DNA from: Streptomyces sp. DI166
Lineage (GTDB): Bacteria > Actinomycetota > Actinomycetes > Streptomycetales > Streptomycetaceae
Direction: 5' to 3'
NCBI RefSeq assembly: GCF_900091315.1
Contig: NZ_FLSP01000046.1
Location: forward strand, 1-62,070
Length of the DNA: 62,070 bases
In this document: positions 26,116 through 35,500 of the stretch, piece after piece
How the letters are laid out: each line of letters opens with the position of its first letter
How positions within the stretch are numbered: position 1 is the stretch's first letter
The notes under the pieces: model-generated
Told to the model about the DNA's origin: nothing
Database searches by the model: none
What the model saw: the letters and a program-made list of their open reading frames with translations, nothing else
Program-made: the position numbers and the translations under genes

Positions 26116-27801
26116 TCAGCCGTCGAGCCAGTCGCCCTTCAGGTCCGCGGGACGGTACCCGGTGGCGTTCCACAGGAAGTGCGGGTGGGCGCAGCCGAAC
26201 ATGTAGGCCAGCAGCGCGGTGTCCTCCCGGCCGGTCTCCGGCTCGTACATCGTGTAGAAGTACTCCGAACCGACCACGCCGGAGTCCTGCTGCACCTCAC
26301 GCGCGCGGTCCGGGCCGGCCTCGGTGCGGGACGCCTCCACGGCGGCGAGGTAGGTACGGCGCAGGATCGACCAGACGGTGTCGGTGTTGCCGTGCCAGGG
26401 CCCGTGCAGCGCCTCGAAGGCGTGCAGCTCGGCGTCGAACAGCGGCCAGGCCCCGGGGAAGTGGACGCGGCAGCGCTCGGACAGCTCGGCGGTCCGCGCG
26501 CTGAGTGACGGTGCGCTGCGCCGCGGGCTCAGGGTGAGCGTGGTGCCGTGCGTGAGGATGCCCGAACAGGCGTTGGGCTGGAGGTCGCACAGCGCGCAGC
26601 CCTGCGCCGACGGGAGGCCCTGGGTGATGCCGTCGAACCACAGGGCGTGCCGCCCGGTGAGCCCCATCCAGACGATGGTGCTGGGCATCAGCCAGGTGTT
26701 CCACATAGAGGAGTGCGCCTCGGGCATACAGCCGTACTTGATCAGCGCGATGGCGCTGGCCGCGTAGAGCGTCTTGGTGTGGGCGGACATGCCGGAGAGC
26801 CAGAAGTTGCTGATCTCACCGGTCAGGGCGTCGACCCGGACGTCGGTCATGTCGTCCACGACCCGGCACAGCAGCAGGGAGGCCAGGTGCTCCTCCTGCC
26901 ACAGCTCGCTGTCCGGGGAGACGTGCCAGAACAGGCAGTCCATCATCTGCAGCGCCGAGTAGGTGCTCTGGCCGAGCGGGTTGGTCTGCGGGAGCACCAC
27001 GCTGCCCGTCTGGTGCTGCTGGAGCCAGTGCTCGTCGGCGGATCGTTTGTGCGCCGCGTACAGGCCGCAGACCAGGGCCCGGGCGCTGTTGACGCTGAAG
27101 TCCTCGGCCAGCCGGCCCTCGATCAGCTGCGTGAGGTGATCGGTGTCGATGGTGTCGATGACCCGCTTGTACTCGTGGAACAGCAGGATGTCGTCCTCGA
27201 AGCGGTGCCGGTAACCGAGGTCCCGCTCCAGGTCGTTCATCTGCCGGACCACGGACCAGCCGCCGGTGAGCACGCTGTCCAGCTCCCGGCGGTACGGCCA
27301 GGTCTTTACGGCGAGGGGGAGTCCCGCGCTCTGCCGCCAGCGGTAGTCGGCCAGGGTCCGCTCGGGGGCGGCGGGCACCTGGCGGCACAGGGCGCACGAG
27401 CAGTCGGCGGACTGCTCCTCGCGGGGCGGGGCGAGGGCCCGGCTGCGCCAGGCCCCCTCCAGCATCTCGCAGGTCAGGCGGCACACCTCGATGTCGGTGC
27501 CGACCTGTGGGAAGGCCGACTCGATCAGGCGCAGGCTCGCCTCCAGCCGGCGCAGCCGGGCCTGCCCGGCCTCGTCCGGCGGGAGGTAGGCGTCGGGCGC
27601 CGGCTGGAGGGCTCCCTCCAGGTGCAGCGCGGTGCCGGGGTGGGGGGAGCCGAGCGCGTCAAGCCGCTGCTGGGCGGCGGTCTGGCACTTGCGGTCCTCC
27701 TCGGTGCGGCCGCGGATGTGCCGGCCGAACAGACGGGCCAGGGCGATCCCCGCCTCCGCCGTGGATATCTCAGGACCACCGCCCACGACTCCAGATTTCA
27801 C
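26116..27801 (-). CDS. Unrecognised 561-residue protein with Asp-rich motif
   Basis: 561 residues, mainly helical by composition, with no signal peptide. Notable segments are CSCALC near residue 135, NDLERDLGYRHRFEDD near residue 189, RVVDDMTDVRVDALTG near residue 313 and GCALCDLQPNAC near residue 405. The DDxxD-like DDMTD and the NDLERD segment recall metal sites of class I isoprenoid synthases, but their order and spacing do not match a known family, so I do not assign a function. The Cys clusters could bind a metal. GTG start at 27801 with GAAGGGAG six bases upstream. Convergent with the conservon P450. Confidence 0.7.
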   Translation of the reverse strand: MKSGVVGGGPEISTAEAGIALARLFGRHIRGRTEEDRKCQTAAQQRLDALGSPHPGTALHLEGALQPAPDAYLPPDEAGQARLRRLEASLRLIESAFPQVGTDIEVCRLTCEMLEGAWRSRALAPPREEQSADCSCALCRQVPAAPERTLADYRWRQSAGLPLAVKTWPYRRELDSVLTGGWSVVRQMNDLERDLGYRHRFEDDILLFHEYKRVIDTIDTDHLTQLIEGRLAEDFSVNSARALVCGLYAAHKRSADEHWLQQHQTGSVVLPQTNPLGQSTYSALQMMDCLFWHVSPDSELWQEEHLASLLLCRVVDDMTDVRVDALTGEISNFWLSGMSAHTKTLYAASAIALIKYGCMPEAHSSMWNTWLMPSTIVWMGLTGRHALWFDGITQGLPSAQGCALCDLQPNACSGILTHGTTLTLSPRRSAPSLSARTAELSERCRVHFPGAWPLFDAELHAFEALHGPWHGNTDTVWSILRRTYLAAVEASRTEAGPDRAREVQQDSGVVGSEYFYTMYEPETGREDTALLAYMFGCAHPHFLWNATGYRPADLKGDWLDG

Positions 27802-27993
27802 ACCGGTCTCCCTTCAAGCAGTGGTCCTGGCAACGGAATCGAAGGCCGTGACAGACGGCCGGGGGTGGCCGCTCTGCCACCCCGCAGATTCGAACTCGCC
27901 TTCCCGATACGTAAGTTGAATCGAGAAGCGGAACGAGACTGCCCAGAGCGTAAATGATCTACACCGTGACCCGGCCGTGATATCCGTTACTGT

Positions 27994-29625
27994 TCAAGCC
28001 ACTTGAGCTGCGTATACTCGCTCGCCCCCCACATAGGTCTGCGCCACCCGTGTCGAGGCCAGCTCCTCCGGCGGAACCGCGAACGGATCCCGGTCCAGAA
28101 CCACCAGGTCGGCCAGTGCTCCCGGGCGCACCGCACCGGTGTCGTCGAGGTGGTTCACATGCGCCGATCCCGCCGTGTAGGCGGTCAACGCCTCGGTGAG
28201 GCCGATGCGTTCACCCGGCAGGAACACCGGCGCGGCGCTGTCCGGCGAGACCCGGTTGACCGCCACATGGATGCCCGCCAGCGGGTCCGGGCTGCTGACC
28301 GGCCAGTCGCTGCCCGCCGCGAGCCGGGCGCCGGAGCGCAGCAGCGCGCCGAACGGGTACTGCCACGCGGCCCGTTCGGGGCCGAGGAAGGGAATGGTCA
28401 GCTCGTCCATCTGCGGTTCGTGGGCGGCCCACAGCGGCTGGATGTTCGCCGTCGCGCCGAGCGAGGCGAAGCGCGGCACGTCCTGCGGGTGCACGACCTG
28501 GAGATGCGCCAGGTGGTGCCGCGTGTCACGCATCCCGTTGGCCGTCCGCGCCGCCTCGATCGCGTCCAGCGCGTCCCGTACCGCCCGGTCGCCCAGCGCG
28601 TGGAAATGGCACTGGAAACCCAGCGCGTCCAACTCGGTCACGTACTTGGGGAGTTGACCGGGGTCGACGAAGCTGGTGCCCCGGTTGGCGGTCGCGCAGC
28701 CGCAGCCGTCCAGGTACGGCTCCAGCAGTGCGGCCGTACCGTTCTCGGCGACCCCGTCCAGCATCAGCTTCACCGTCCCCGCCCGGAACCGGCCGTGACT
28801 CAACTCCGCCCTGCGCTCCACGAGTTCGGGGATCTGCTCGGCGCCGCGCCCGCGGTCCCACCACAGCGCGCCCACCACCCGGGCGGTCAGCGAACCGTCC
28901 CGGGCCGCGGCGAGATACGCCTCGGCCGGGTCGTCCATCCCGGCGAACTCCCCGACCAGCGCGTCCTGCCAGGCGGTGATGCCCAGGGAGTGCAGATGGC
29001 GCTGGGCGCGCAGCAGCGCCGCGACCCGGTCCTGTCGCGTGGCCGGGGGAGTGAGCCGCCCCACCAGCCGCATCGCCCCCTCCTGGAGGGTCCCGCTCGG
29101 CGCCCCCGAGGCGTCCCGCTCGATCCGCCCGTCCGCCGGATCGGGCGTGTCACGGGTGATCCCGGCGCGTTCCAGGGCCCGGCTGTTGACCCAGGCCCCG
29201 TGGTGATCACGGTTGGGCAGATACACCGGCCGGTCCGGTACGACCGCGTCCAGCAGCTCCTTCGTCGGCGTACCGCCCTCGAACGCCTCCATGGACCAGC
29301 CGCCGCCGGTGATCCACTCCCGCTCGGGGTGCGCCTCGGCGTACGCGCGCACCGCGGCCACGGACTCGGCGGCCGTCCGCGCCCCGGTCAGATCGCACTG
29401 TGCCAGTTCCAGCCCGGCGGGCACCGGGTGGACGTGGGCGTCCTGGAACCCGGGCAGCAGCAGCCGCCCGCCCAGGTCGACCACCTCTGTGTCCGGTCCG
29501 GCGAGTTCCCGGACCTCGTCGTGTCCCACGGCGGTGATCCGGCCGTCGGTGACGGCCACCGCGGTGGCGGTGCGGCCCTCAGGGGTGAGGACGGGGCCGC
29601 CGGTGAAGAGCAGGTCTGCGTGCAT
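27994..29625 (-). CDS. Amidohydrolase family 3 (YtcJ-like) metal-dependent hydrolase
   Basis: 543 residues. The metal-binding HxH is in PGFQDAHVHPVPAG near residue 66. Later ligands are the segment CHFHALGDRAVRDALD near residue 340, HHLAHLQVVHP near residue 370 and the catalytic Asp in AAGSDWPVSSPDPL near residue 434. Family members hydrolyse amides or imines of small molecules. The start ATG 29625 has AGGAG seven bases upstream. It follows the permease gene by 10 bases, so permease and hydrolase probably import and degrade one compound under the divergent TetR at 31307. Confidence 0.88.
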   Translation of the reverse strand: MHADLLFTGGPVLTPEGRTATAVAVTDGRITAVGHDEVRELAGPDTEVVDLGGRLLLPGFQDAHVHPVPAGLELAQCDLTGARTAAESVAAVRAYAEAHPEREWITGGGWSMEAFEGGTPTKELLDAVVPDRPVYLPNRDHHGAWVNSRALERAGITRDTPDPADGRIERDASGAPSGTLQEGAMRLVGRLTPPATRQDRVAALLRAQRHLHSLGITAWQDALVGEFAGMDDPAEAYLAAARDGSLTARVVGALWWDRGRGAEQIPELVERRAELSHGRFRAGTVKLMLDGVAENGTAALLEPYLDGCGCATANRGTSFVDPGQLPKYVTELDALGFQCHFHALGDRAVRDALDAIEAARTANGMRDTRHHLAHLQVVHPQDVPRFASLGATANIQPLWAAHEPQMDELTIPFLGPERAAWQYPFGALLRSGARLAAGSDWPVSSPDPLAGIHVAVNRVSPDSAAPVFLPGERIGLTEALTAYTAGSAHVNHLDDTGAVRPGALADLVVLDRDPFAVPPEELASTRVAQTYVGGERVYAAQVA

Positions 29626-29635
29626 GGTCCGTCTC

Positions 29636-31129
29636 CTAGTGGGGTGTCGGAAGCAGGCGCGGGGACTCGGAGTCGGTGCCCTCGCCGGTGCGGAAGTACG
29701 GGGACTTGCGGACCCAGCGGGCCCAGGCGGCGGCGACGAAACCGGACGCGATCATCGCCAGCGGGGTGGTGAGCAGGAACCAGCCGTTGTCCGCGCGCAG
29801 TTCGAAGTGGTCGGCGGAGTCGTAGAAGGACCAGCCGAGATAGCCGCCGAGGGCGACCAGGACCAGCGCGCTCAGGACCGGCAGCACCACCGCCCGGACC
29901 CCTTGCCACGGGTCCTCGCGCAGCAGGGAGCGGAAGCGGACGGCGGCGGCGAGGGCGGTGAGCGCGTAGGAGAGGGCGACGATGATGCCCACGGCGGTCA
30001 CGGTCGCCATGATCATGTCGGCGAGGCGCGGGATGACCAGGGAGAGCGCGGCGACCGTCGCCGCGAGCGCGCCGATCAGCACGGTCCCGGCCGCCGGAGT
30101 GCCGTACCGGGGGCTGACCCGGGACCACACCGGGCCGAGCGTACGGTCCCGGCTCATCGCGAACATGCCCCGGGCCGCCGGGATCACCCCGGCCTGGAGG
30201 GAGGCCACCGCCGAGAACATCAGCGCCACCAGCGGCAGCACCGCCAGCGGCTGATCGGCGAGGCGCTCGCCGAAGAACGCCAGCCCTTCGGCGCCGTGGC
30301 CCGCCAACTCCTCCTCCGACAGCACGCGCTGGAAGGCGACCGAGCCGAGCAGGAACAGCCCCAGCATGGTGAACAGGGTGGTGAAACCGGCCTTGGAGGC
30401 GTCCCGGGGGTCGCGGACCTCCTCGGTGACGGTGAACGCCGCCTCGAAGCCCCAGTAGCAGAACACCGACAGCAGCAGCCCCTGGGCGAGCGCGGTCGGG
30501 GAGGGGATGGCGAACGGGTCGAACCAGCTCAGGCTGAAGGGGTGCGGGCCGGTGACGATGCCGTAGCCGCAGAAGCCGAGCAGGACGACGTACTCGAAGA
30601 CCAGCAGCCAGCCCTGGAGGCGGGCCGCCTTGCGGACGCCGGTGACGGCCGTGACGGTGACCGCGGCCAGGACCACCAGGCCCACGGCGGTGGTCTGTGC
30701 CGTCGACCCGGGGTCCAGGGCAAGGCCGCCCACCCGGTGCACCCCGGTGTCCCCGGCGAGCTGGATGAGGGCCGAACCGGTGACCGCCGTGGTGTAGGCG
30801 AGGAACGCCACCACCGCCACGATCGTCACCCAGCCGACCATGAAGCCGAGCCAGGGGCTGAGCGAACGGCCCACCCACACATAGCCGTTGCCCGCGTTCG
30901 GCTCGACGCGGTTGAGGCGCGAGTAGGCGCCCGCGATGCCCAGCACCGGCAGGAACGCCAGCAGCATGATCGCCGGCAGATGCAGGCCGACGACGCCGGC
31001 CGTGACACCGAGTCCGATGCCGATGCTGGTGGTGGCCGCCGTACTGGAGGCGGCGATGGCGACGCCGTCCAGGACGCCGAGGGACTTGCGCAGAACGGGT
31101 GGGTCGAGGGCCGGGGGAGTGTCGGTCAT
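29636..31129 (-). CDS. APC family amino acid/amine permease
   Basis: 497 residues from ATG 31129, with 12 or more hydrophobic segments. The first contains the APC unwound-helix motif GIGLGVTAGVVGLHLPAIMLL, and a consensus loop is NAGNGYVWVGRSLSPWLGF near residue 75. The family takes up amino acids, amines or related compounds with protons. It is first gene of a two-gene operon with the amidohydrolase. An extension of the frame to 31201 is Arg-rich and lacks a ribosome site. Confidence 0.85.
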   Translation of the reverse strand: MTDTPPALDPPVLRKSLGVLDGVAIAASSTAATTSIGIGLGVTAGVVGLHLPAIMLLAFLPVLGIAGAYSRLNRVEPNAGNGYVWVGRSLSPWLGFMVGWVTIVAVVAFLAYTTAVTGSALIQLAGDTGVHRVGGLALDPGSTAQTTAVGLVVLAAVTVTAVTGVRKAARLQGWLLVFEYVVLLGFCGYGIVTGPHPFSLSWFDPFAIPSPTALAQGLLLSVFCYWGFEAAFTVTEEVRDPRDASKAGFTTLFTMLGLFLLGSVAFQRVLSEEELAGHGAEGLAFFGERLADQPLAVLPLVALMFSAVASLQAGVIPAARGMFAMSRDRTLGPVWSRVSPRYGTPAAGTVLIGALAATVAALSLVIPRLADMIMATVTAVGIIVALSYALTALAAAVRFRSLLREDPWQGVRAVVLPVLSALVLVALGGYLGWSFYDSADHFELRADNGWFLLTTPLAMIASGFVAAAWARWVRKSPYFRTGEGTDSESPRLLPTPH

Positions 31130-31203
31130 GGCGTGCTCCGCTCGCACCAGGGGGCCTGGCAGGCCCCGGTGACCGCACATGAAACTGGCCGCGCGCTTCA
31201 CAG

Positions 31204-31262
31204 GTCAACGGTGTTGTCATAAGGTGCCGCCACCGGCCCCGAACCGCCACCGGCCCCGAACC
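31204..31262. promoter_or_regulatory. Candidate TetR operator and short tandem repeat in a divergent promoter region
   Basis: GTCAAC-GGT-GTTGTC (31204-31218) is an inverted repeat with one mismatch, set between the permease and TetR starts. It is followed by two copies of gccaccggccccgaacc (31229-31245 and 31246-31262). The first element is the best candidate for a TetR site. Confidence 0.4.
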
Positions 31263-31306
31263 GCCGCCACCCCGGCCGCCACCGGCCCGCGTGGGAAGGA
31301 GCAGCC

Positions 31307-32020
31307 ATGACCGAACGCGTCGTGCCGCCCGCCGAGCGACGGCGCAGACGGCCCACCAAACAGGGCGTGGTGCTGTCCGAGGAGCTGATCGTGGCCACCG
31401 CCCTGCGGCTCATCGAGGAGCACGGCGCCGAGGCCCTGTCCGTACGCCGCCTGGGCCGCGCCCTGGGCGCCGACCCCAGCTCGCTGTACCGGTACTTCCG
31501 GCACACCGACGACCTGCTGCTGGCCGTCGCCGACGAGCTGATCGGCCGCACCCTGCGCGACTGGCGGCCGACCGGCGACTGGCGTGCCGACCTGCGCGAC
31601 CTGGGCCTGCGCGTCCACTCCGGAGCGCTCGGCCATCCCCGGGCCGCCGTGCTCAGCGCCTACCGGGTCACCGGCCGGGTGCACGAGATCCAGGCCGTCG
31701 AGACCATCCTCGGCGTGCTGCGCGGCGCCGGGTTCCCCGACCCCGAGGCGGTCCGCGTCTACCACGCCTTCGTCGACCAGGCCCTGGCCTTCAGCGCCCT
31801 CGACGCGGCCGGCGCGGCACTGCCGAAACCCGCCCGGGACGCCGAGAACGCCGTATGGCAGGCCACGTACGCCCGCCTCCCCGCCGGCACCCACCCGAAC
31901 ATCGCGGCCACCGCCCGCCACCTGGTCGCCGACATGCGCCACAGTTCGTACCCGACGGCACTGGAGATGCTGCTGAGCGCGGCCGAGGCACGGCTGTTCG
32001 AAATCCGGGGACGTGCATGA
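31307..32020 (+). CDS. TetR/AcrR family regulator
   Basis: 237 residues. A basic N-terminus (RRRRRPTK) precedes the helix-turn-helix LSVRRLGRALGADPSSLYRYFRHTDDLL (residues 45-75). The C-terminal domain is of the larger TetR_C type. It is divergent from the permease-amidohydrolase operon and probably controls it in response to the imported compound. ATG 31307 is preceded by GGAAGGAG. Confidence 0.9.
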   Translation: MTERVVPPAERRRRRPTKQGVVLSEELIVATALRLIEEHGAEALSVRRLGRALGADPSSLYRYFRHTDDLLLAVADELIGRTLRDWRPTGDWRADLRDLGLRVHSGALGHPRAAVLSAYRVTGRVHEIQAVETILGVLRGAGFPDPEAVRVYHAFVDQALAFSALDAAGAALPKPARDAENAVWQATYARLPAGTHPNIAATARHLVADMRHSSYPTALEMLLSAAEARLFEIRGRA

Positions 32021-32078
32021 TCGTCCACTGACACACTGGGCACCGACCGACCGCGTCCCGACAGGAGGCCGTCCCGCC

Positions 32079-32543
32079 ATGACCAACCCGCCCGCACGCC
32101 CGGCGAAACAGCGCAAGCTCGACACCCTGCACCGCCTGGGGCACGACGAGGACGTCTGGGTCGCGACGGCGGGTCCCGACGGGGGAGCGCCCTACCTCGT
32201 ACCGCTGTCCTTCCTCTGGGACGGCGAGACCCTGCTCCTCGCCACCCCCGCCGCCAGCCCCACGGGCCGCAATCTCAAGGCGACCGGGACGGTGCGGCTG
32301 GGCGTGGGGCCGACGCGGGACGTGGTCATGATCGCGGGCACGGTCGAGGCACTCACCCCCGCCGAACTGCGCGAGGGCGAGGGAGACCGATTCGCCGCGA
32401 AGACGGGCTTCGACCCCCGCGAACTCACCACGGAATACCTGTACTTCAGGGTCCGCCCGCAGCGCGTGCAGGCCTGGCGCGAGGCCAACGAACTCTCCGG
32501 TCGTGACCTGATGCGCGACGGCACCTGGCTCGTCGCGGACTGA
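32079..32543 (+). CDS. Pyridoxamine 5'-phosphate oxidase-like FMN-binding protein
   Basis: 154 residues of split-barrel fold: DEDVWVATAGPDGGAPYLVPLSFLWDG, then LLLATPAASPTGRNLKATGTVRLGVG, the PNPOx-like flavin-binding pattern. Such small proteins use FMN or F420 to reduce or bind small substrates; the role is unknown. I chose ATG 32079 with GGAGG ten bases upstream instead of the upstream frame opening at 32013. Confidence 0.8.
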   Translation: MTNPPARPAKQRKLDTLHRLGHDEDVWVATAGPDGGAPYLVPLSFLWDGETLLLATPAASPTGRNLKATGTVRLGVGPTRDVVMIAGTVEALTPAELREGEGDRFAAKTGFDPRELTTEYLYFRVRPQRVQAWREANELSGRDLMRDGTWLVAD

Positions 32544-32622
32544 TTCCGGCGCACCGGGACACCCGAACGGCACAGGGCGGCGGGGCAGTTGGGTCCCGCC
32601 CCCGCGACCGTACGGAGGAGCC

Positions 32623-33015
32623 ATGGCCCTGGTGAAAGCGGGCGTCGTCGTGCTCGACTGCGCCGAACCCGAGAAACTCGCCCTGTTCTACCGGGAGTTG
32701 CTGGAAGCCGAGCAGATCCACGAGAGCGCCAACCGGGTGGAGATCAGGAGCGCCGACGGCACCCGGATGGGCTTTCGCCGCGACATGAACGCCACCGCCC
32801 CGAGCTGGCCGCGCCCCGAGAACTCCCTCCAGGTCCACCTCGACTTCGTGGTCGACGACCTGGACGAGGCGGAACGCAGGGTCATCGGCCTGGGCGGCCG
32901 CGCCCTGGACACCCGCGACACGTCGGGCCCGTTCGAGGAACGCAGCTACAGCGACCCGGCGGGCCATTCGTTCACCCTGCGCAGGGGGCCGTCCACGGCA
33001 CCGAAGCGGGGGTAG
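32623..33015 (+). CDS. VOC family (glyoxalase/dioxygenase superfamily) protein
   Basis: 130 residues with two beta-alpha-beta-beta-beta units. The first runs from VKAGVVVLDCAEPEKLALFYRELL and the second from SLQVHLDFVVDDLDEAERR to SYSDPAGHSFTLRR. His and Glu/Asp positions could bind a metal (HLDF near residue 72 and the C-terminal GHSF). Function unknown. ATG 32623 is preceded by GGAGG. The gene lies 79 bases after the PNPOx-like gene. Confidence 0.82.
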   Translation: MALVKAGVVVLDCAEPEKLALFYRELLEAEQIHESANRVEIRSADGTRMGFRRDMNATAPSWPRPENSLQVHLDFVVDDLDEAERRVIGLGGRALDTRDTSGPFEERSYSDPAGHSFTLRRGPSTAPKRG

Positions 33016-33061
33016 GGGCCGGTGCGCTCGCGGCAGCGGCCCCCTGGTGTCCCCGCGGCGC

Positions 33062-33394
33062 CTACGCCTCCGCTGCCGCCTTCGCCTCGACCTTCTTCTT
33101 CACGTCGCCCGCGGGCCACACCCCCGTGGACCGCTCCACGGCCTTCGCGCCCGTGCGGTTCACGGCGCTGCGGACCACCGCGAAGATGGCGCCCTGGAGG
33201 GCGGAGGCGAGGAGGATCTCGCCCCAGCCGCGCTCCTGGTCCAGGGGGTCGGGGGCGTCGTCCTCGTGGCGCAGGGCCTTCCAGGTGGTCTGGAAGACCA
33301 GCCCGGCGAGGGTGCCGCCCACCCAGCCGATCGCGAACCCGAGGGGCTTGTAGGCGAGCGGGAGTTTCAGCTTCTGCTGCTTCTTCTTGGCCAC
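33062..33394 (-). CDS. DUF4235 membrane protein
   Basis: 110 residues from GTG 33394. The start is decided by GGAGG five bases upstream; the ATG at 33406 overlaps that ribosome site. A Lys-rich N-terminus (KKKQQKLKL) precedes a glycine-rich membrane segment (PLGFAIGWVGGTLAGLVFQ) and a second one (LLASALQGAIFAVVRSAV), the DUF4235 layout. Function unknown. It ends Ala/Glu/Lys-rich. Confidence 0.8.
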   Translation of the reverse strand: MAKKKQQKLKLPLAYKPLGFAIGWVGGTLAGLVFQTTWKALRHEDDAPDPLDQERGWGEILLASALQGAIFAVVRSAVNRTGAKAVERSTGVWPAGDVKKKVEAKAAAEA

Positions 33395-33411
33395 GTCTGC
33401 CTCCATTGGGG

Positions 33412-34428
33412 TCAGGGCTGTGCGGTCAGGTCCGGGACCGCCTCGGCCGCGGGCACCGGACCGGGCGGGGTGCCGGTACCGAAGGGACGACCGCCCAGCC
33501 TCTCGCGGCCGTGCGGGCTCCGCCAGCCGGAGAGGTCCGGGCCGAGCGGCACGATCCCGGTCGGATTGATACCGGTGTGGACCCGGTAGTAGTGCCGTTT
33601 GATGTGATCGAAGTCGACGGTGTCACCGAACCCGGGGGTCCGGAAGAGATCGCGGGCGTACGCCCACAGCACCGGGTTCTCCGACAGTTTCCACCGGTTG
33701 CACTTGAAATGGCCGTGATACACGGCGTCGAACCGGACCAGAGTGGTGAACAGCCGGATGTCCGCCTCGGTGATCGTGTCGCCCACGAGATACCGCTGCC
33801 CCTCCAGCCGCGCCGCCACCCGCTCCAGCCGCCGGAACACGCCCGCGCATGCCCCCTCGTACTCCTCCTGGTCCACCGCGAACCCGGTCCGGTACACCCC
33901 GTTGTTGACGTCCTCGTAGACCTCGGCCATCACCCGGTCGATCTCGCCCCGCAGCTCACGCGGGTACAGGTCCGGCGCACCCTCCCGGTGCAGCGCCGTC
34001 CACTCGGTGGCCAGGTCGAGGGTGAGCCGCTGGTAGTCGTTGGTGACCAGCTTCCCGCTCGGCACGTCCACCACCGCGGGCACACTCACCCCGCCCGGGA
34101 AGCCCTTCTCCCGTGCCTCGTACGCCTCGGCCAGGTACCGGATGCCCAGCACCGGGTCCCGCCCGCCCGGGTCCAGCGTGAAACGCCAGCTGCGGTCGTC
34201 CTGGACCGGGTCGGCGACGGCCATCGGCAGGGCTTCCTCCAGACCCAGCAGCCGCCGCGAGATCACCGCCCGGCTCGCCCACGGACAGGCACGGCTCACC
34301 ACCAGTCGGTAACGTCCCGCCTCCACCGGCCAGCCGTCCCGCCCGTCCGCGGTGATCCGGTCGGCGAAGTGGCTCTTCGACCGCGCGAACGAGACATGGC
34401 CGTACGCCGCGTTGCCGTCGTCGGGCAT
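33412..34428 (-). CDS. Glutathionyl-hydroquinone reductase-like GST family protein
   Basis: 338 residues. The N-terminal thioredoxin-like domain has the redox motif SRACPWASRAVI near residue 46, the CPWA of YqjG/ECM4-type glutathionyl-hydroquinone reductases. The C-terminal helical domain has EADIRLFTTLVRFDAVYHGHFKCN. In actinobacteria the thiol is mycothiol, so the true reaction may be removal of mycothiol from hydroquinones (inference). ATG 34428 has GGAGG close upstream. The gene for DUF4235 follows after 17 bases. Confidence 0.87.
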   Translation of the reverse strand: MPDDGNAAYGHVSFARSKSHFADRITADGRDGWPVEAGRYRLVVSRACPWASRAVISRRLLGLEEALPMAVADPVQDDRSWRFTLDPGGRDPVLGIRYLAEAYEAREKGFPGGVSVPAVVDVPSGKLVTNDYQRLTLDLATEWTALHREGAPDLYPRELRGEIDRVMAEVYEDVNNGVYRTGFAVDQEEYEGACAGVFRRLERVAARLEGQRYLVGDTITEADIRLFTTLVRFDAVYHGHFKCNRWKLSENPVLWAYARDLFRTPGFGDTVDFDHIKRHYYRVHTGINPTGIVPLGPDLSGWRSPHGRERLGGRPFGTGTPPGPVPAAEAVPDLTAQP

Positions 34429-34650
34429 GGTGCCTCCTCCCAGTCGGACACCCACCGGGTCCCCCGATTTCGGCGGACGGCACACAGGTGATCCACCGGG
34501 TCCTGGCAATCGGAGAGGACGATCAATGCGCCACTGGCGAGGCACGGCGGAGCCCCGCCGCGACGGGGGAGCACGGCGGGGCCTGACGCACGTGTGCCCG
34601 GGGGCGGTGCGTTCATGCACCCGCTCGCGAGAAAATCCGAGCGGGACCCC

Positions 34651-35100
34651 TCAGCCTTCGTCGGCCCGCTCCAGCACGAACACCGGGATCTCCCGGTCGG
34701 TCCTCTTCTGATAGTCCGCGTACGGCGGGTACGCCGCGACGGCCCGCTCCCACCACTCGGCCTTCTCCGCGCCGGTGACCTCGCGGGCGGTCATGTCCCA
34801 CTGCTCCGTGCGGTCCCGCAGCTCCACCCGCGGATCCGCCTTGAGGTTGTAGTACCAGACCGGGTGCCTGGGCGCACCGCCCTGGGAGGCCACCACCGCG
34901 TACCGGCCCTTGTGCTCGACGCGCATCAGCGGGGTCTTGCGGATCTTCCCGCTCCTCGCGCCCCGCGTCGTCAGCAGCACCACCGGCAACCCGGTGTCCC
35001 GCAGCGTCGTCCCCTCGGTACCGCCGGAACTCTCGTACAGCTCGACCTGCTCCCGCACCCACCGGGTCGGGCTGGGCTCGTACTCACCCTCAAGAGGCAT
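34651..35100 (-). CDS. Deazaflavin (F420)-dependent nitroreductase family protein
   Basis: 149 residues from ATG 35100. The DDN-type split barrel shows LLTTRGARSGKIRKTPLMRVEHKGRYAVVAS and HPVWYYNLKADPRVEL, where the Lys/Arg cluster and Tyr bind F420. These enzymes reduce quinones or other acceptors with F420H2. The physiological substrate is unknown. It is divergent from the ferredoxin gene. The frame stays open to 35160, but the start at 35100 fits better with GAGGGG upstream. Confidence 0.85.
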   Translation of the reverse strand: MPLEGEYEPSPTRWVREQVELYESSGGTEGTTLRDTGLPVVLLTTRGARSGKIRKTPLMRVEHKGRYAVVASQGGAPRHPVWYYNLKADPRVELRDRTEQWDMTAREVTGAEKAEWWERAVAAYPPYADYQKRTDREIPVFVLERADEG

Positions 35101-35257
35101 GGCATCGATCCCCTCGTCGTTGTGCGACCGCCTACCCACCGACAACACCCGTGCGCGCACGATTCATCCAGCCCAGTGGAGCGAATCGGGCCCGTGAAAT
35201 CGCCGACACGAGCGACGAATGCCGCCGTCCGCCGCGCCTCGCGGGGACGCTCCGGTC

Positions 35258-35458
35258 ATGCACATCGACATCGACAGGAACACCTGCATCGGCGCCGGCC
35301 AGTGCGCCCTGGCCGCCCCCGCCCTCTTCACCCAGGACGACGACGGCTTCAGCGCCCTGGTGCCGGGCCACGAGCACGGCACCGACCACCCCATGGCCCG
35401 CGAGGCCGCCCGGGCCTGCCCGGTCGGCGCGATCAGCGTGTCGCCGCCGACGCCCTGA
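35258..35458 (+). CDS. Small [3Fe-4S]-type ferredoxin
   Basis: 66 residues from ATG 35258. The cluster ligands are CIGAGQC (Cys-x5-Cys) near residue 9 and the C-terminal ACPVGAI. With only three cluster Cys the centre is most likely [3Fe-4S], as in ferredoxins that feed Streptomyces P450s. No P450 is adjacent; the nearest one is the conservon P450 9 kb away. The flavoprotein gene follows after 42 bases. Confidence 0.87.
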   Translation: MHIDIDRNTCIGAGQCALAAPALFTQDDDGFSALVPGHEHGTDHPMAREAARACPVGAISVSPPTP

Positions 35459-35500
35459 CCGGGACCCGGGCGGGCACCGGCCCTTCAGTAGGCTGCCCGG

